Source of the DNA: an uncultured bacterium
GTDB lineage: Bacteria; Bacillota_I; Bacilli_A; Acholeplasmatales; Anaeroplasmataceae
NCBI GenBank assembly: GCA_949291115.1
Contig: CASETY010000006.1
Location: 1 to 64,000 of the forward strand
Length of the DNA: 64,000 nucleotides
Direction: 5' to 3'
Part shown: piece after piece, positions 25,803-34,886 of the stretch
Layout: each line of letters opens with the position of its first letter
Numbering within the stretch: position 1 is the first letter of the stretch
Notes under the pieces: model-generated
The model's database searches: none
What the model was told of the DNA's origin: nothing
What the model saw: only the letters and a program-made list of their open reading frames with translations
Position numbers and translations under genes: made by a program

Positions 25803-27455
25803 TTAAAATAAACCTTCAATCTCACCATCAACTAAATCAATCTTATTAGCTGCTGGTTCTTTTGGTAAACCAGGCATTCTAATAATATCACCAGTTAAAC
25901 AAACAACAAAGCCAGCCCCACTAGCTAAAGTACAATCACTAATTGTTAAGACAAAATCAGTAGGTGCCCCCATTAATTTTGGATTATCAGAGAAAGAGTA
26001 CTGAGTTTTAGCCATACAAATTGGTAAATTACCATAGCCAAGTTTAGTATAACGAGCTAATTTATTTTTTGCTTTATCGGTATAAATTACATCTTTAGCA
26101 CCATATATATTTAAAGCTATTTCTTTTATTTTCTTTTTTAAAGGTAAATCTAATTCATATAAACACTTAAAATCATTATCCTTTTCAACTAAAGAGACAA
26201 CTTTATTAGCTAAATCAATTGCTCCTTTACCACCATCTGTAAAGACAGTTGATAAACTAAATAAATAGCCTTCTTCTTTACAAAAATCTTCAATTACTTT
26301 AATTTCATTAAGAGTATCAGTACTAAATTTATTAATCGCTACTACTAATGGTAAATTATATTTTTTAATATTAGAAGCATGTCTTTTTAAATTAGCTAAT
26401 CCTTTTTCTAAAGCCAAAACATTTTCTTCTTTTAATTCGTCTTTTAAAAGCCCACCATGCATTTTAAGAGCTCTAATGGTTGCGACTAAAACAACGGCTT
26501 TAGGTTTTAAATTGCCATAACGACATTTAATATCAAAGAACTTTTCAGCCCCTAAATCAGCACCAAAACCAGCTTCTGTAATTACATAATCAGCTAATTT
26601 TAAACCCATTTTAGTAGCAATTAAACTATTACAACCATGCGCAATATTAGCGAAAGGCCCACCATGAATTAAAGCTGGTGTATGTTCTAAAGTTTGCACT
26701 AAATTAGGCTTAATCGCTTCTTTCATTAAAACTGTAATAGCTCCTTCTATCTTTAAATCACCAACTGTAACTGGTTCTTTATCATATGTATAAGCAACAA
26801 CCATTCTTTTAATTCTTTCCTTAAAATCAGCTAAAGAATTAGAAAGACATAAGATAGCCATTACTTCGGAAGCTACTGTTATATCAAAATGATCTTCACG
26901 TGGCATCCCATTAGCTGTACCACCAAGACCAATGACTACATTTCTTAAACTACGATCATTTAAATCTAAAACACGATGAATTTCAATTCTTGTTGGGTCA
27001 ATTTTTAATTCATTACCATGCATAATGTGATTATCAATCATGGCACAAATCGTATTATTAGCACAAGTTATGGCATGTAAATCACCAGTAAAATGAAGAT
27101 TAATATCTTCCATCGGAATAACCTGGGCATAGCCACCACCACAAGCACCGCCTTTAACACCCATAACTGGACCTAAAGAAGGTTCTCTTAAACAAACAAT
27201 AGCATCTTTACCAATTTGTCTTAAACCATCAGCTAAACCAATTGTAGTTGTCGTTTTGCCTTCACCAGCAGGTGTTGGGGAAATAGCCGTAACTAAAATT
27301 AAATTACCTTTATCTTCTTTATCTAATAAAGATAGTTCTAACTTAGCTTTATCTTTACCATATAAAGTAACATCGTCTTCTAAAATACCTAGTTCTTTGG
27401 AAATTTCTAATATATGTTTTCCTTTTGTTTCTCTTGCGATTTCTAAATCTGTCAT
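25803..27455 (-). CDS. fhs: Formate-tetrahydrofolate ligase
   Basis: Makes 10-formyl-THF from formate, ATP and THF, feeding PurN and PurH. The 550-residue protein has the P-loop TPAGEGKTTTTIGL near residue 66, GVKGGACGGGYAQVIPMEDINLHFTGD near 112, and GFVVCLTGDIIRMPGLPKEPAA at the end. It is the first gene of an operon with the HprK-like gene and purE, and is preceded by a short leader ORF and hairpin that look like an attenuator. Confidence 0.97.
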   Translation of the reverse strand: MTDLEIARETKGKHILEISKELGILEDDVTLYGKDKAKLELSLLDKEDKGNLILVTAISPTPAGEGKTTTTIGLADGLRQIGKDAIVCLREPSLGPVMGVKGGACGGGYAQVIPMEDINLHFTGDLHAITCANNTICAMIDNHIMHGNELKIDPTRIEIHRVLDLNDRSLRNVVIGLGGTANGMPREDHFDITVASEVMAILCLSNSLADFKERIKRMVVAYTYDKEPVTVGDLKIEGAITVLMKEAIKPNLVQTLEHTPALIHGGPFANIAHGCNSLIATKMGLKLADYVITEAGFGADLGAEKFFDIKCRYGNLKPKAVVLVATIRALKMHGGLLKDELKEENVLALEKGLANLKRHASNIKKYNLPLVVAINKFSTDTLNEIKVIEDFCKEEGYLFSLSTVFTDGGKGAIDLANKVVSLVEKDNDFKCLYELDLPLKKKIKEIALNIYGAKDVIYTDKAKNKLARYTKLGYGNLPICMAKTQYSFSDNPKLMGAPTDFVLTISDCTLASGAGFVVCLTGDIIRMPGLPKEPAANKIDLVDGEIEGLF

Positions 27456-27480
27456 TTCTAACCCTTCTTTCTAAAAATAA

Positions 27481-27528
27481 CAAAAAAAGGCAACCTCTAA
27501 AGATAAAGGTTGCGCATTAGAGGCGTTA
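27481..27528 (-). terminator. fhs leader attenuator
   Basis: On the minus strand, GCAACCT pairs with AGGTTGC and is followed by seven T residues (terminator, 27482-27513). Just upstream, CCTCTAA (about 27517-27523) can instead pair with TTAGAGG (27494-27500). This would break the terminator, so the region can form two mutually exclusive structures upstream of fhs. Confidence 0.65.
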
Positions 27529-27556
27529 AAAGAATAAATAAAGAATCTTTAATCAT
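27497..27556 (-). CDS. Candidate 19-residue fhs leader peptide
   Basis: An ATG at 27556 preceded by AAGGTGTTAGGA opens a 19-codon frame (MIKDSLFILLTPLMRNLYL) whose TAG stop lies inside the 3' arm of the attenuator hairpin. It contains six Leu and two Met codons. This is the geometry of ribosome-controlled attenuation, although no single amino acid dominates. I know of no described leader peptide for fhs. Confidence 0.5.
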   Translation of the reverse strand: MIKDSLFILLTPLMRNLYL

Positions 27557-27613
27557 TCCTAACACCTTCTTTCTAGGTGATATTTTATCATAATTTAAAA
27601 TCTATTTAAATAT

Positions 27614-28732
27614 CTAATTTTCAAAAATAGAAGCTACTTCTTCTAAATAACTAGTAATGTTTAAATGCTGAGGACACATTCTTTCACACTGTCTACATTT
27701 AATACAACTAGATGCTTCCCCAAATTCTAAAATTTGTTTTTGATATTCTTCTTTTTCTTTATTATAGTTCTTATTTAAATTATATTTAGCTTTATTATAT
27801 AAACTAAAATAAAGAGGAATATTAATATGTTTTGGACATTTTTCTGTACAATAGTTACAAGCTGTACATGGAATAGTAATAGCCTCATTAATTAACTTTG
27901 CACAATCTAAAACCATCTTATTTTCTAAAGTTGTTAAAGGTTTAAAATCCTTCATATAACTAACATTATCTTCCATCTGTTTAAAATTACTCATACCAGA
28001 TAAAACAACCATTACCTCATCTAAAGAAGCTGCATACCTAATAGCCCAAGAAGGAATTGACATTTTTGAATCATAATTTAAAAAGACATCACTAGCTTGT
28101 TTAGGTATGTTTACTAATGTTCCTCCTTTAACGGGTTCCATTACAATAATCTTTTTATTATATTCTCTTACTGTTTCATAACATAGTCTAGATTCTACAT
28201 TTTCTGAATCCCAGTCAATATAATTAATTTGTAATTGGACAAATTCTATATCTTGATGATGCTTTTCTAGTATTTTTCTTAATTCAAAAGCTTTGCCATG
28301 AAAAGAAAACCCTAAATGTTTAATTAAACCTTTTTCTTTCATTTTTAAACAAAAATCGAAACTATTAAACTTCTTTGCTTTCTCATAATTATTAACATTT
28401 AAATTATGTAATAAATAATAATCAAAATAACTAACACCACATTTTTCTAACTGCTCATTAAAAAACTTTTCATTATCTTCTTTAGAAGTCAAAAACATCG
28501 TTGGTAACTTAGAAGCTAATGTATAAGAATTACGATCATATCTTTCAACTAAACACTTCTTAACAATTCTTTCACTTTCATGATTATGATACATATAAGC
28601 AGTATCAAAATAAGTAAAACCATTAGCTATAAAATAATCAACCATTTTATTAACTTCTAAAATATTAACACTAGTTGGATCATCTTCTTTTAAAAGAGGA
28701 AGTCTCATCATTCCAAAGCCTAATTTTTTCAT
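27614..28732 (-). CDS. Aldo/keto reductase with C-terminal ferredoxin domain
   Basis: A 372-residue oxidoreductase. The N-terminal AKR barrel has GFGMMRLP, FDTAYMYHNHESE (catalytic Asp/Tyr), SKLP (Lys) and YYLLHNL (His). The C-terminal 80 residues carry two 4Fe-4S motifs, CTACNYCTEKCP and CIKCRQCERMCP. This fused class is common in anaerobic gut Firmicutes; its natural substrate is unknown. It is a single gene after the tRNA terminator and divergent from nothing obvious. Confidence 0.9.
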   Translation of the reverse strand: MKKLGFGMMRLPLLKEDDPTSVNILEVNKMVDYFIANGFTYFDTAYMYHNHESERIVKKCLVERYDRNSYTLASKLPTMFLTSKEDNEKFFNEQLEKCGVSYFDYYLLHNLNVNNYEKAKKFNSFDFCLKMKEKGLIKHLGFSFHGKAFELRKILEKHHQDIEFVQLQINYIDWDSENVESRLCYETVREYNKKIIVMEPVKGGTLVNIPKQASDVFLNYDSKMSIPSWAIRYAASLDEVMVVLSGMSNFKQMEDNVSYMKDFKPLTTLENKMVLDCAKLINEAITIPCTACNYCTEKCPKHINIPLYFSLYNKAKYNLNKNYNKEKEEYQKQILEFGEASSCIKCRQCERMCPQHLNITSYLEEVASIFEN

Positions 28733-28794
28733 ATTATCGCCTCACTATCTAATATTATTTTAGAATAATAATTACAAAATAGCTAGTTTTTTAT

Positions 28795-28820
28795 AAAAAA
28801 AGAACTTCTAAGAGTTCTTA
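28795..28820 (-). terminator. Terminator after tRNA-Arg
   Basis: AAGAACT / AGTTCTT with a six-base loop, followed by T residues on the minus strand, 13 bp past the tRNA 3' end. Confidence 0.75.
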
Positions 28821-28832
28821 AAGACTAATTGT

Positions 28833-28907
28833 TGGCGCACTCAGTAGGAATCGAACCTACCTTATAACCTTCGGAGGGTTATGTACTATCCACTATACGA
28901 TGAGTGC
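28833..28907 (-). tRNA. trnR: tRNA-Arg (anticodon CCG)
   Basis: The cloverleaf can be drawn by hand: acceptor GCACTCA/TGAGTGC, D stem GTAT/GTAC, anticodon stem TAACC/GGTTA with loop CTCCGAA (anticodon CCG, codon CGG), T arm GTAGG-TTCGATT-CCTAC. The discriminator is G and the 3' CCA is encoded. The 75-nt length is normal. CGG is a rare codon in such an AT-rich genome. Confidence 0.95.
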
Positions 28908-28946
28908 GTACAACAATTATATACTAATTATTTTAATTTTAAAAGT

Positions 28947-30110
28947 TTAAAAAGAAGCTAAAATAATCTCTCTAACTTCATCACTATTAAGCTTTTTATA
29001 GCCACCACCTAAAGCTGTAGCTTTAACAATATCATCAACCATATCTAAAGTAGCCCCTAAATCTGTTAGATTCATCACCAAACCAATTTCTTTCATCCAA
29101 GAAAGCATTTCATTTAATCCATCTTTAGCTACCTGTTCATCCGTTTTATTAGTAGGATCTACATTCCAAACATTAATTGCAAAACGTTTAAAACGATGTA
29201 AACCATATGGCATAATATATTCATAATAAGCTTTAGTCACAGCTGATAAAGTCATACCATGAGTCGCATCAGTAACTGCCCCTACGGCTTGTCCTAACAT
29301 GTGAACCATCCAATCTGTTTCTTTACCCATTGCAACTAAGGTATTTAAAGCTAAAGTTGCATCCCACATAATATTAGAACGAGCTTCATAATCATATGGA
29401 TCTTTAACTGCTTTTAAAGAGGCTTTAATTAAATTCTTCATTAAGCCTTCACTAACATAATCAGAAGTATTATCATCATCACCAGAAAAATACTGTTCTA
29501 AAATATGAGACATAATATCATAAATACCCGCAATCATTTGATATTTAGGAACTGTATAAGTTAATTCTGGATTTAAAATTGAAAACTTAGGGAAAACATT
29601 AGGCCCAAATACATGACCAATTTTTAACTTTTGATGAGGGTTGGTAATAACCGCCCCTCCATTAGCTTCGCTACCAGTTCCTGCCATTGTTAAAATAGAA
29701 CCAACTGGTACAATTTCATTATCCACATCTTTAAAATCTAGATAATATTTTTGCCACGGATCTTCTTTACAATGAATAGATACCGATACCGCCTTAGCAT
29801 AATCAATAACTGAACCACCACCAACAGCTAATAATAAAGAAGCTTTACTATCACGAGCAATTTTAATACCCTCATATAGCTTATCAACAGTTGGATTAGG
29901 CATAACTCCTGCATCTTCAACAACTGTCTTATTAGCTTCTTTTAAAATCGCCATCACCTTATCATAAAGGCCAGTCTTTTTAATTGAACCACCACCATAA
30001 ATTAAACAAACAACATCACCATAGTTTTTTAGTTCATCCTTTAAATTATCTAAGGCATCCTTACCAAAATAAATCTTAGTTGGATTATAAAAAGTAAAAT
30101 TACCAAGCAT
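28947..30110 (-). CDS. Iron-containing alcohol dehydrogenase
   Basis: A 387-residue group III alcohol dehydrogenase of the BdhA/YqhD subfamily, reducing aldehydes to alcohols with NAD(P)H. Visible are the nucleotide motif YGGGSIKKTG, AVGGGSVIDYAKAVS, MAGTGSEANGGAVI, and the metal ligands in YDIMSHILEQY (Asp, His), WMVHMLGQ (His) and DATHGMTL (His). The start ATG has an AGAGG ribosome-binding site. It is transcribed away from a MerR regulator through a promoter of the MerR-activated type. Confidence 0.92.
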   Translation of the reverse strand: MLGNFTFYNPTKIYFGKDALDNLKDELKNYGDVVCLIYGGGSIKKTGLYDKVMAILKEANKTVVEDAGVMPNPTVDKLYEGIKIARDSKASLLLAVGGGSVIDYAKAVSVSIHCKEDPWQKYYLDFKDVDNEIVPVGSILTMAGTGSEANGGAVITNPHQKLKIGHVFGPNVFPKFSILNPELTYTVPKYQMIAGIYDIMSHILEQYFSGDDDNTSDYVSEGLMKNLIKASLKAVKDPYDYEARSNIMWDATLALNTLVAMGKETDWMVHMLGQAVGAVTDATHGMTLSAVTKAYYEYIMPYGLHRFKRFAINVWNVDPTNKTDEQVAKDGLNEMLSWMKEIGLVMNLTDLGATLDMVDDIVKATALGGGYKKLNSDEVREIILASF

Positions 30111-30154
30111 ATAACATACCTCTTTTCAAAAATACTTGCGTTAAACGCATTTTT

Positions 30155-30185
30155 AGTATAACATTAAAGCAAACTTTAAAGTCAA
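30155..30185 (-). promoter_or_regulatory. MerR-type promoter of the alcohol dehydrogenase gene
   Basis: On the minus strand, TTGACT (30180-30185) and TATACT (30155-30160) are separated by 19 bp, the over-long spacer typical of MerR-activated promoters. The spacer contains the dyad TTAAAG-TTTG-CTTTAA, where MerR proteins bind. A second small dyad, TGCGTTTAACGCA, lies just downstream at about 30137-30149. Confidence 0.75.
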
Positions 30186-30195
30186 GAGGGATAAA

Positions 30196-30558
30196 ATGTT
30201 AAAAATAAACGAAGTGGCGAAAATTTATAATTTAAAAGAAAGTACAATAAGATATTATGATAAAGAAGGATTATTACCAACCATTAAAAGAGACGATAAC
30301 AACTATCGTTATTTTAATGAAAATGATCTAGAGGTTTTTAATGTAATTCGTTGTTTAAAAAATAGTGGTATGTCAATTAACAAAATTAAAGAATACATGA
30401 TAATGGCTAAACAAGGCGATAAAACTATAAAAGATAGATACGAATTTATGTTAAAACATAAAGAAGATATTTTAAAGAAGAAACAAGAACTTGAAGAAAG
30501 CCTTAAACTAGTTAATTATAAAATTACTCTTTATGAAAACTATTTAAAAAAACAATAA
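30196..30558 (+). CDS. MerR-family regulator (AdhR-like)
   Basis: A 120-residue regulator with the MerR DNA-binding domain (INEVAKIYNLKESTIRYYDKEGLLPTIKRDDNNYRYF, residues 3-43), the FNVIRCLKNSGMSINKIKEYM helices and a coiled-coil dimerisation tail (about 80-118). No Cys ligand pattern is visible, which fits the AdhR/aldehyde-responsive type more than the metal sensors. It is divergent from the iron alcohol dehydrogenase, whose promoter has the 19-bp spacer; it probably activates that gene. Confidence 0.88.
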   Translation: MLKINEVAKIYNLKESTIRYYDKEGLLPTIKRDDNNYRYFNENDLEVFNVIRCLKNSGMSINKIKEYMIMAKQGDKTIKDRYEFMLKHKEDILKKKQELEESLKLVNYKITLYENYLKKQ

Positions 30559-30561
30559 ATT

Positions 30562-30608
30562 AAAAAGCATTCGTAAAAACTTTAATGTTAATACAAATGC
30601 TTTTTTTC
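30562..30608. terminator. Terminator between merR and the sigma-factor gene
   Basis: AAAAAGCATT and AATGCTTTTT flank a 24-base loop, with a T run on the plus side. It is positioned to end both convergent genes. Confidence 0.7.
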
Positions 30609-31102
30609 TATTTAACTTTTTCTTCTAGTTTTGTTAAGGCTTTTTTATAGATGTTGTAACAATTAGTCTTTTTCATATTTAAACTATTCGCAATATCTAA
30701 AAAATTCATCTTATAAATATAATGACGAACAATGATCTTTTGTTCCAAAGGGGATAAATATTTTCTAACTGCTTCCCAAATTAAATCTTTAAAAGCAGGA
30801 ACCGTAAAGTAAGTTTCATATTTATCTATGATATTACTTTCTCTTTCTTTAAACTTTAAATAATTATAAGATTCGTTTTTAGCGATTGTTATTAAAAAGT
30901 ATTTTAAATTTCCATCCCTAAAAGTATCTATTTTATTCCATAATTTCATAAAGACAATTTGTAAAATGTCTTCCGTAGTTTCTTTATTCTTAATAATGTC
31001 TAAAATAATATGTCTTAATAGTTTTTCATATTTAACATATAACATATTAAAAGCTACTTCATCTTTTTGTCTTAAGCCCTCAACTAATAACTTATCTTCC
31101 AT
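30608..31102 (-). CDS. Small sigma-70-family factor
   Basis: A 164-residue ECF-like sigma factor. Region 2 is visible as AFNMLYVKYEKLLRHIILDIIKNKETTEDILQIVFMKLW (about 17-56), and region 4 as LSPLEQKIIVRHYIYKMNFLDIANSLNMKKTNCYNIYKKALTKL (about 115-159). No anti-sigma gene is adjacent. It starts 11 bp after the large helicase gene and is almost certainly on the same transcript. Its regulon is unknown. Confidence 0.82.
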   Translation of the reverse strand: MEDKLLVEGLRQKDEVAFNMLYVKYEKLLRHIILDIIKNKETTEDILQIVFMKLWNKIDTFRDGNLKYFLITIAKNESYNYLKFKERESNIIDKYETYFTVPAFKDLIWEAVRKYLSPLEQKIIVRHYIYKMNFLDIANSLNMKKTNCYNIYKKALTKLEEKVK

Positions 31103-31113
31103 AATAAATCTCC

Positions 31114-34100
31114 CTATTCTTCTATTTCATATTGATTATCCTTACAAATTAAATAAATATAATTCATAATATCCCTAATAACCTCATCTTTGTTTTTCCA
31201 CCAAAGCATAACAAAGATACGATAAATATGCCATGATCTAGCTTCTAAATATTTAATTCTGAAATAATCACGCTCTCTATAATTTGTTTCTAGTCTTACT
31301 AATGAGGTATCAAAATCTAAACCCAATATGAACTTATCATTTTGTAAAATAGCTACATCAATACTATATTTACCAATGCCTACATTATATTTAATATTAA
31401 AACCATGTTTAGATATTTCCTTATAAACATCTAACATAAAACTAGATTTATAACTTATAACTGAAAATTCTTCGTGTAAAGAATATAAAGTATTCTTGGC
31501 TTTCTTAAAATCAGCTTCACTTACACTAAAGCAATATTCTAAATATTTTTTTAACATAAATGGACCTGTATTAGTAGTCTTATCAATTTTTAAATCTGTA
31601 GGTCTTATCGAAGTTACAATAAAAATATGTTCTTTGGCTCTTGTTATCGCTACATTTAACCGGTTTTCGCCACCCTTTTGGTTTAACCAACCAAAATTAT
31701 GAATAAATTTGCCAGCTTCATTCTTAGCATAACCAATAGAAAAGATAATAATATCTCTTTCATCACCTTGAACATTTTCAATATTCTTAACAAAAAGGCC
31801 AATATCTTCACCATCTAGTTTACGCGCGAACTCAACTTCAACATTCTTTTGAAATTCACCATCATGCATACATTCTTCATCAATCATATCATAGATTAAA
31901 TCACGCTGTTGACTATTGAAGGTAATAATACCAATAGTTTCATTGTGCAACCTAGTTTTAAAAATTTGTTTTAAAAGTTCGATAACTTTCTTCGCTTCAA
32001 CCACATTTTGTCTATTAATCCACTTACCATCAACCTTAAATACTTCAATTGGTTTAAAAGAAGAAATGCTGACATTAGGTGAAATATATAAATTGTCTTC
32101 ATAAAAAGCATAATTAGAAAAAGAAATTAATTCCTGATAACGACTTCTATAATGAAAATTTAAAACCACTGGCGGCATTACTTTATACTTCGCTAAATTA
32201 AGTAAACTTTCTTCTTCTAAGGCAATATTATCTTCATCATATTCATCAAAATCATATTCTAACCTACCACTACCAAGCGAAGATGGTCTTAATTGCTTAG
32301 AATCCCCTGCAATTACAATCTTTTTACCTCTAAATAAAGAAGGAATACTCTTTTCTACATATAACTGAGATGCTTCATCAAAAATAACTAAATCAAATGA
32401 AGATTCAAAAAGTGGAAATAAAGAGGATACAACTTCTGGTGTCATTAACCAGATCTTAATACCATTATACAATTCATAATAATATTTATTAAAAAATCTT
32501 TCGACAGAAAATCTTTTTTTCTCACTTAAGGCATTATGATTTAAATCATTAAAATTAGCACTCGCAAAAATATATTCTTTAATATTTTTAGTTAAAGTAT
32601 TAGTAACTTCTTTTTTAACTAGTTCTTTTTTCTCATTAAGCAAATTATCAAGCTTATTTACTAAAGCTTGGTAGTTTTTACAATCATTAATTAACTCTAA
32701 ATTGTTATTTTCATAAGTTTTAATAATTTTATAGAAAATGTAATTTAATAACTCTTTATTCGCTAAACTATAATTATTATTATAATACTTAACAACCTTA
32801 ATTAAGGCTTCTAAATATAGTTTATCTAATTTATCTAAACTATTAAATATAGTCTTCGAACTATTAAAATTATAATAATCATCTAAATAACTAACATCTA
32901 ATTTATCTGTTAATAAAATTTTATAATTACGATGTTTTTTAACCTTAAAATATTTATCAATAAACTTATAAGCTTCTTTTTTAACTTTACCTTTAAATAG
33001 CTTACTAAAGCCATTTTTATTATTATAATCATCAATAATTTTAACTAGCTTCTTTAAATCACTTCTTAAATCAACTAATACTAATTCACTAAAGCCTTCC
33101 GTTAAATAACCCATAAAAGAATGTTCATATTTTTTATATAAGAAAGACTTTGTTAAAATAGAATTATCATTAAACTTATTAAAAGTATTTTTTAAAGAAT
33201 GATAATCATAAGAACTAAAATCAAAAGAACTTAAATTTTCTTCTAAAGATAAATAATTTTTCTTTAATTCTGGTTTATTAAAATCATAATTATAACTATC
33301 TAAATAAAACTTATAAAAAGGAACTTTATATAAATCATTAACTTGATAAAAGGCCTTATCTATCTTTTCTAAACGTTTAAAAGTGGATTCTAATTCACTA
33401 TTTATACTAGAAATAGGAATATCATTATAAACATTAACGTCTAAAGCTAAAATATCTTTTAATTTATCATAAAAAGCTTTCTTATCATTAATATCATCAA
33501 TTTGAAAAGCAAATTTATTAAGCGATTGTAGCCTTGAATAAACAACATCTAAAGCTGCTTTCTTTTCAGATACCAATAAAACATTTTTATTATCTAAAAC
33601 AAAATTAGTAACTAAAGAAGTAATAGTTTGACTCTTACCTGTTCCTGGTGGTCCTTCAACAACCACAATATCTTTTCTTTTTATCGCCTTAATTACTTCT
33701 TCTTGACTACTATTTAAATTACCAACATAACTTAAATCTTTTTCACTTAATTCCATTTTGTGTTCTTTTAATTCTTTATTATCTAATAAAACACTTAAAT
33801 TAGGAGTAGTTACATTATTATTTAAAAACAATTCAAAATCTTTTTGAATAACTGTTGAATAAGAAGAAAATCTACCAAATATTGCAAATCCTTCTAAAGA
33901 ATAATCACCTTTTTTATAATATTTTAAAGTTAAAGGACTAGCTTCCACAAAATTCATAGGTCTGCTGTTATCACTAAAGAATCTAATTCCTTCTTCTTCA
34001 TAAAAAGCTTTTAAATTAGGAATAAAATTCTTAAGTTCTACTTCATCTAAAGTAACATCAGGTAAAGGTTTATTTATTTCATTAAACTTATAATGAGCTA

Positions 34101-34746
34101 ATAATAAATGACTATTATAAGTAATTTCTTTAGAACTATCTAATTTAATTCTTAAATAATCAACACCCTTTTCAATGGCAATTGGAAATAAAACTAAAGG
34201 CGCATATAAATAAAAATCTTCATCTAATTTACCCTTAATAAAAGGATAACCCACATATAAATCCATAATCCCTTTATCACGATAATTCTTACTGGCATCA
34301 CGATAAATATTATTAAATACTTTATATTCAAAAGTCATATCTGAAGTAATCTTTAAAGACTTATGTCTAAATAACAAATCTAATGGATCAGCATTTAAAG
34401 TTAAGTCATAAGCTGTTAAAGGCACTTTAGGAAAATAAAGCATTCTATTTCTTTTATTAATATCAATTAATTTCTTTTCTAATTCTTTTAAAGTCTTAAC
34501 TGTTAAATTTGAAGGTTCTTCTAAATTAGCTTTTACTTTATTAAATTCATTAATTAAAGTGAAAAAATCTTTTAAATAACGTTCTTCTACTAAATTTAAA
34601 GAAGCTAATTCTTGATAAGACCTAACATTTAAAATCTTATCAATGTTTTTATCCTCAATAATAATAGGTTTTTCTTTTTTCTTACTTTCAGAAATTAATC
34701 TATCTTTTAATCTAATAATTTCATTTTTTAAAACATTTTCATACAC
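31114..34746 (-). CDS. DUF4011-type superfamily 1 helicase with C-terminal nuclease-like domain
   Basis: A 1210-residue protein. The N-terminal segment has ELEKKLIDINKRNRMLYFP, the motif seen in DUF4011 helicases. The SF1 helicase core follows: Walker A GPPGTGKSQTI (about 362), Walker B LVIFDEASQL (about 788), VIAGDSKQLRPS, FHYRSRYQELI, and NVQGDERDIIIFS with LNVAITRAKE (motifs V-VI). The last 90 residues (YSIDVAILQNDKFILGLDFD ... RIKYLEARSWHIYRI) resemble the Vsr-like MTES_1575 nuclease domain. Such proteins are often found with defence genes. It heads a two-gene unit with a sigma factor. Confidence 0.8.
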   Translation of the reverse strand: MYENVLKNEIIRLKDRLISESKKKEKPIIIEDKNIDKILNVRSYQELASLNLVEERYLKDFFTLINEFNKVKANLEEPSNLTVKTLKELEKKLIDINKRNRMLYFPKVPLTAYDLTLNADPLDLLFRHKSLKITSDMTFEYKVFNNIYRDASKNYRDKGIMDLYVGYPFIKGKLDEDFYLYAPLVLFPIAIEKGVDYLRIKLDSSKEITYNSHLLLAHYKFNEINKPLPDVTLDEVELKNFIPNLKAFYEEEGIRFFSDNSRPMNFVEASPLTLKYYKKGDYSLEGFAIFGRFSSYSTVIQKDFELFLNNNVTTPNLSVLLDNKELKEHKMELSEKDLSYVGNLNSSQEEVIKAIKRKDIVVVEGPPGTGKSQTITSLVTNFVLDNKNVLLVSEKKAALDVVYSRLQSLNKFAFQIDDINDKKAFYDKLKDILALDVNVYNDIPISSINSELESTFKRLEKIDKAFYQVNDLYKVPFYKFYLDSYNYDFNKPELKKNYLSLEENLSSFDFSSYDYHSLKNTFNKFNDNSILTKSFLYKKYEHSFMGYLTEGFSELVLVDLRSDLKKLVKIIDDYNNKNGFSKLFKGKVKKEAYKFIDKYFKVKKHRNYKILLTDKLDVSYLDDYYNFNSSKTIFNSLDKLDKLYLEALIKVVKYYNNNYSLANKELLNYIFYKIIKTYENNNLELINDCKNYQALVNKLDNLLNEKKELVKKEVTNTLTKNIKEYIFASANFNDLNHNALSEKKRFSVERFFNKYYYELYNGIKIWLMTPEVVSSLFPLFESSFDLVIFDEASQLYVEKSIPSLFRGKKIVIAGDSKQLRPSSLGSGRLEYDFDEYDEDNIALEEESLLNLAKYKVMPPVVLNFHYRSRYQELISFSNYAFYEDNLYISPNVSISSFKPIEVFKVDGKWINRQNVVEAKKVIELLKQIFKTRLHNETIGIITFNSQQRDLIYDMIDEECMHDGEFQKNVEVEFARKLDGEDIGLFVKNIENVQGDERDIIIFSIGYAKNEAGKFIHNFGWLNQKGGENRLNVAITRAKEHIFIVTSIRPTDLKIDKTTNTGPFMLKKYLEYCFSVSEADFKKAKNTLYSLHEEFSVISYKSSFMLDVYKEISKHGFNIKYNVGIGKYSIDVAILQNDKFILGLDFDTSLVRLETNYRERDYFRIKYLEARSWHIYRIFVMLWWKNKDEVIRDIMNYIYLICKDNQYEIEE

Positions 34747-34825
34747 ACTATCACTTCCAGTTAAACCAATTATACCATTAAATCAATTAAAAATAACCTT
34801 ATTCTTAACAAATATTAAAATCAAT

Positions 34826-34876
34826 AAAAAACACTTGTATTAGTTAATGTGTTATATTAACCAACCAAGTGCTTTA
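34826..34876 (-). terminator. Terminator after the PHP-phosphatase gene
   Basis: Long imperfect hairpin on the minus strand (GCACTTGGTTGGTTAAT paired with ATTAACTAATACAAGTG) followed by six T residues. Confidence 0.75.
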
Positions 34877-34886
34877 TTTCTTTAAC

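Noticed and set aside
27456-27613. Tetrahydrofolate riboswitch upstream of fhs
   Set aside because: The leader is too short and I see none of the conserved THF riboswitch core; a leader-peptide attenuator explains the hairpins better.
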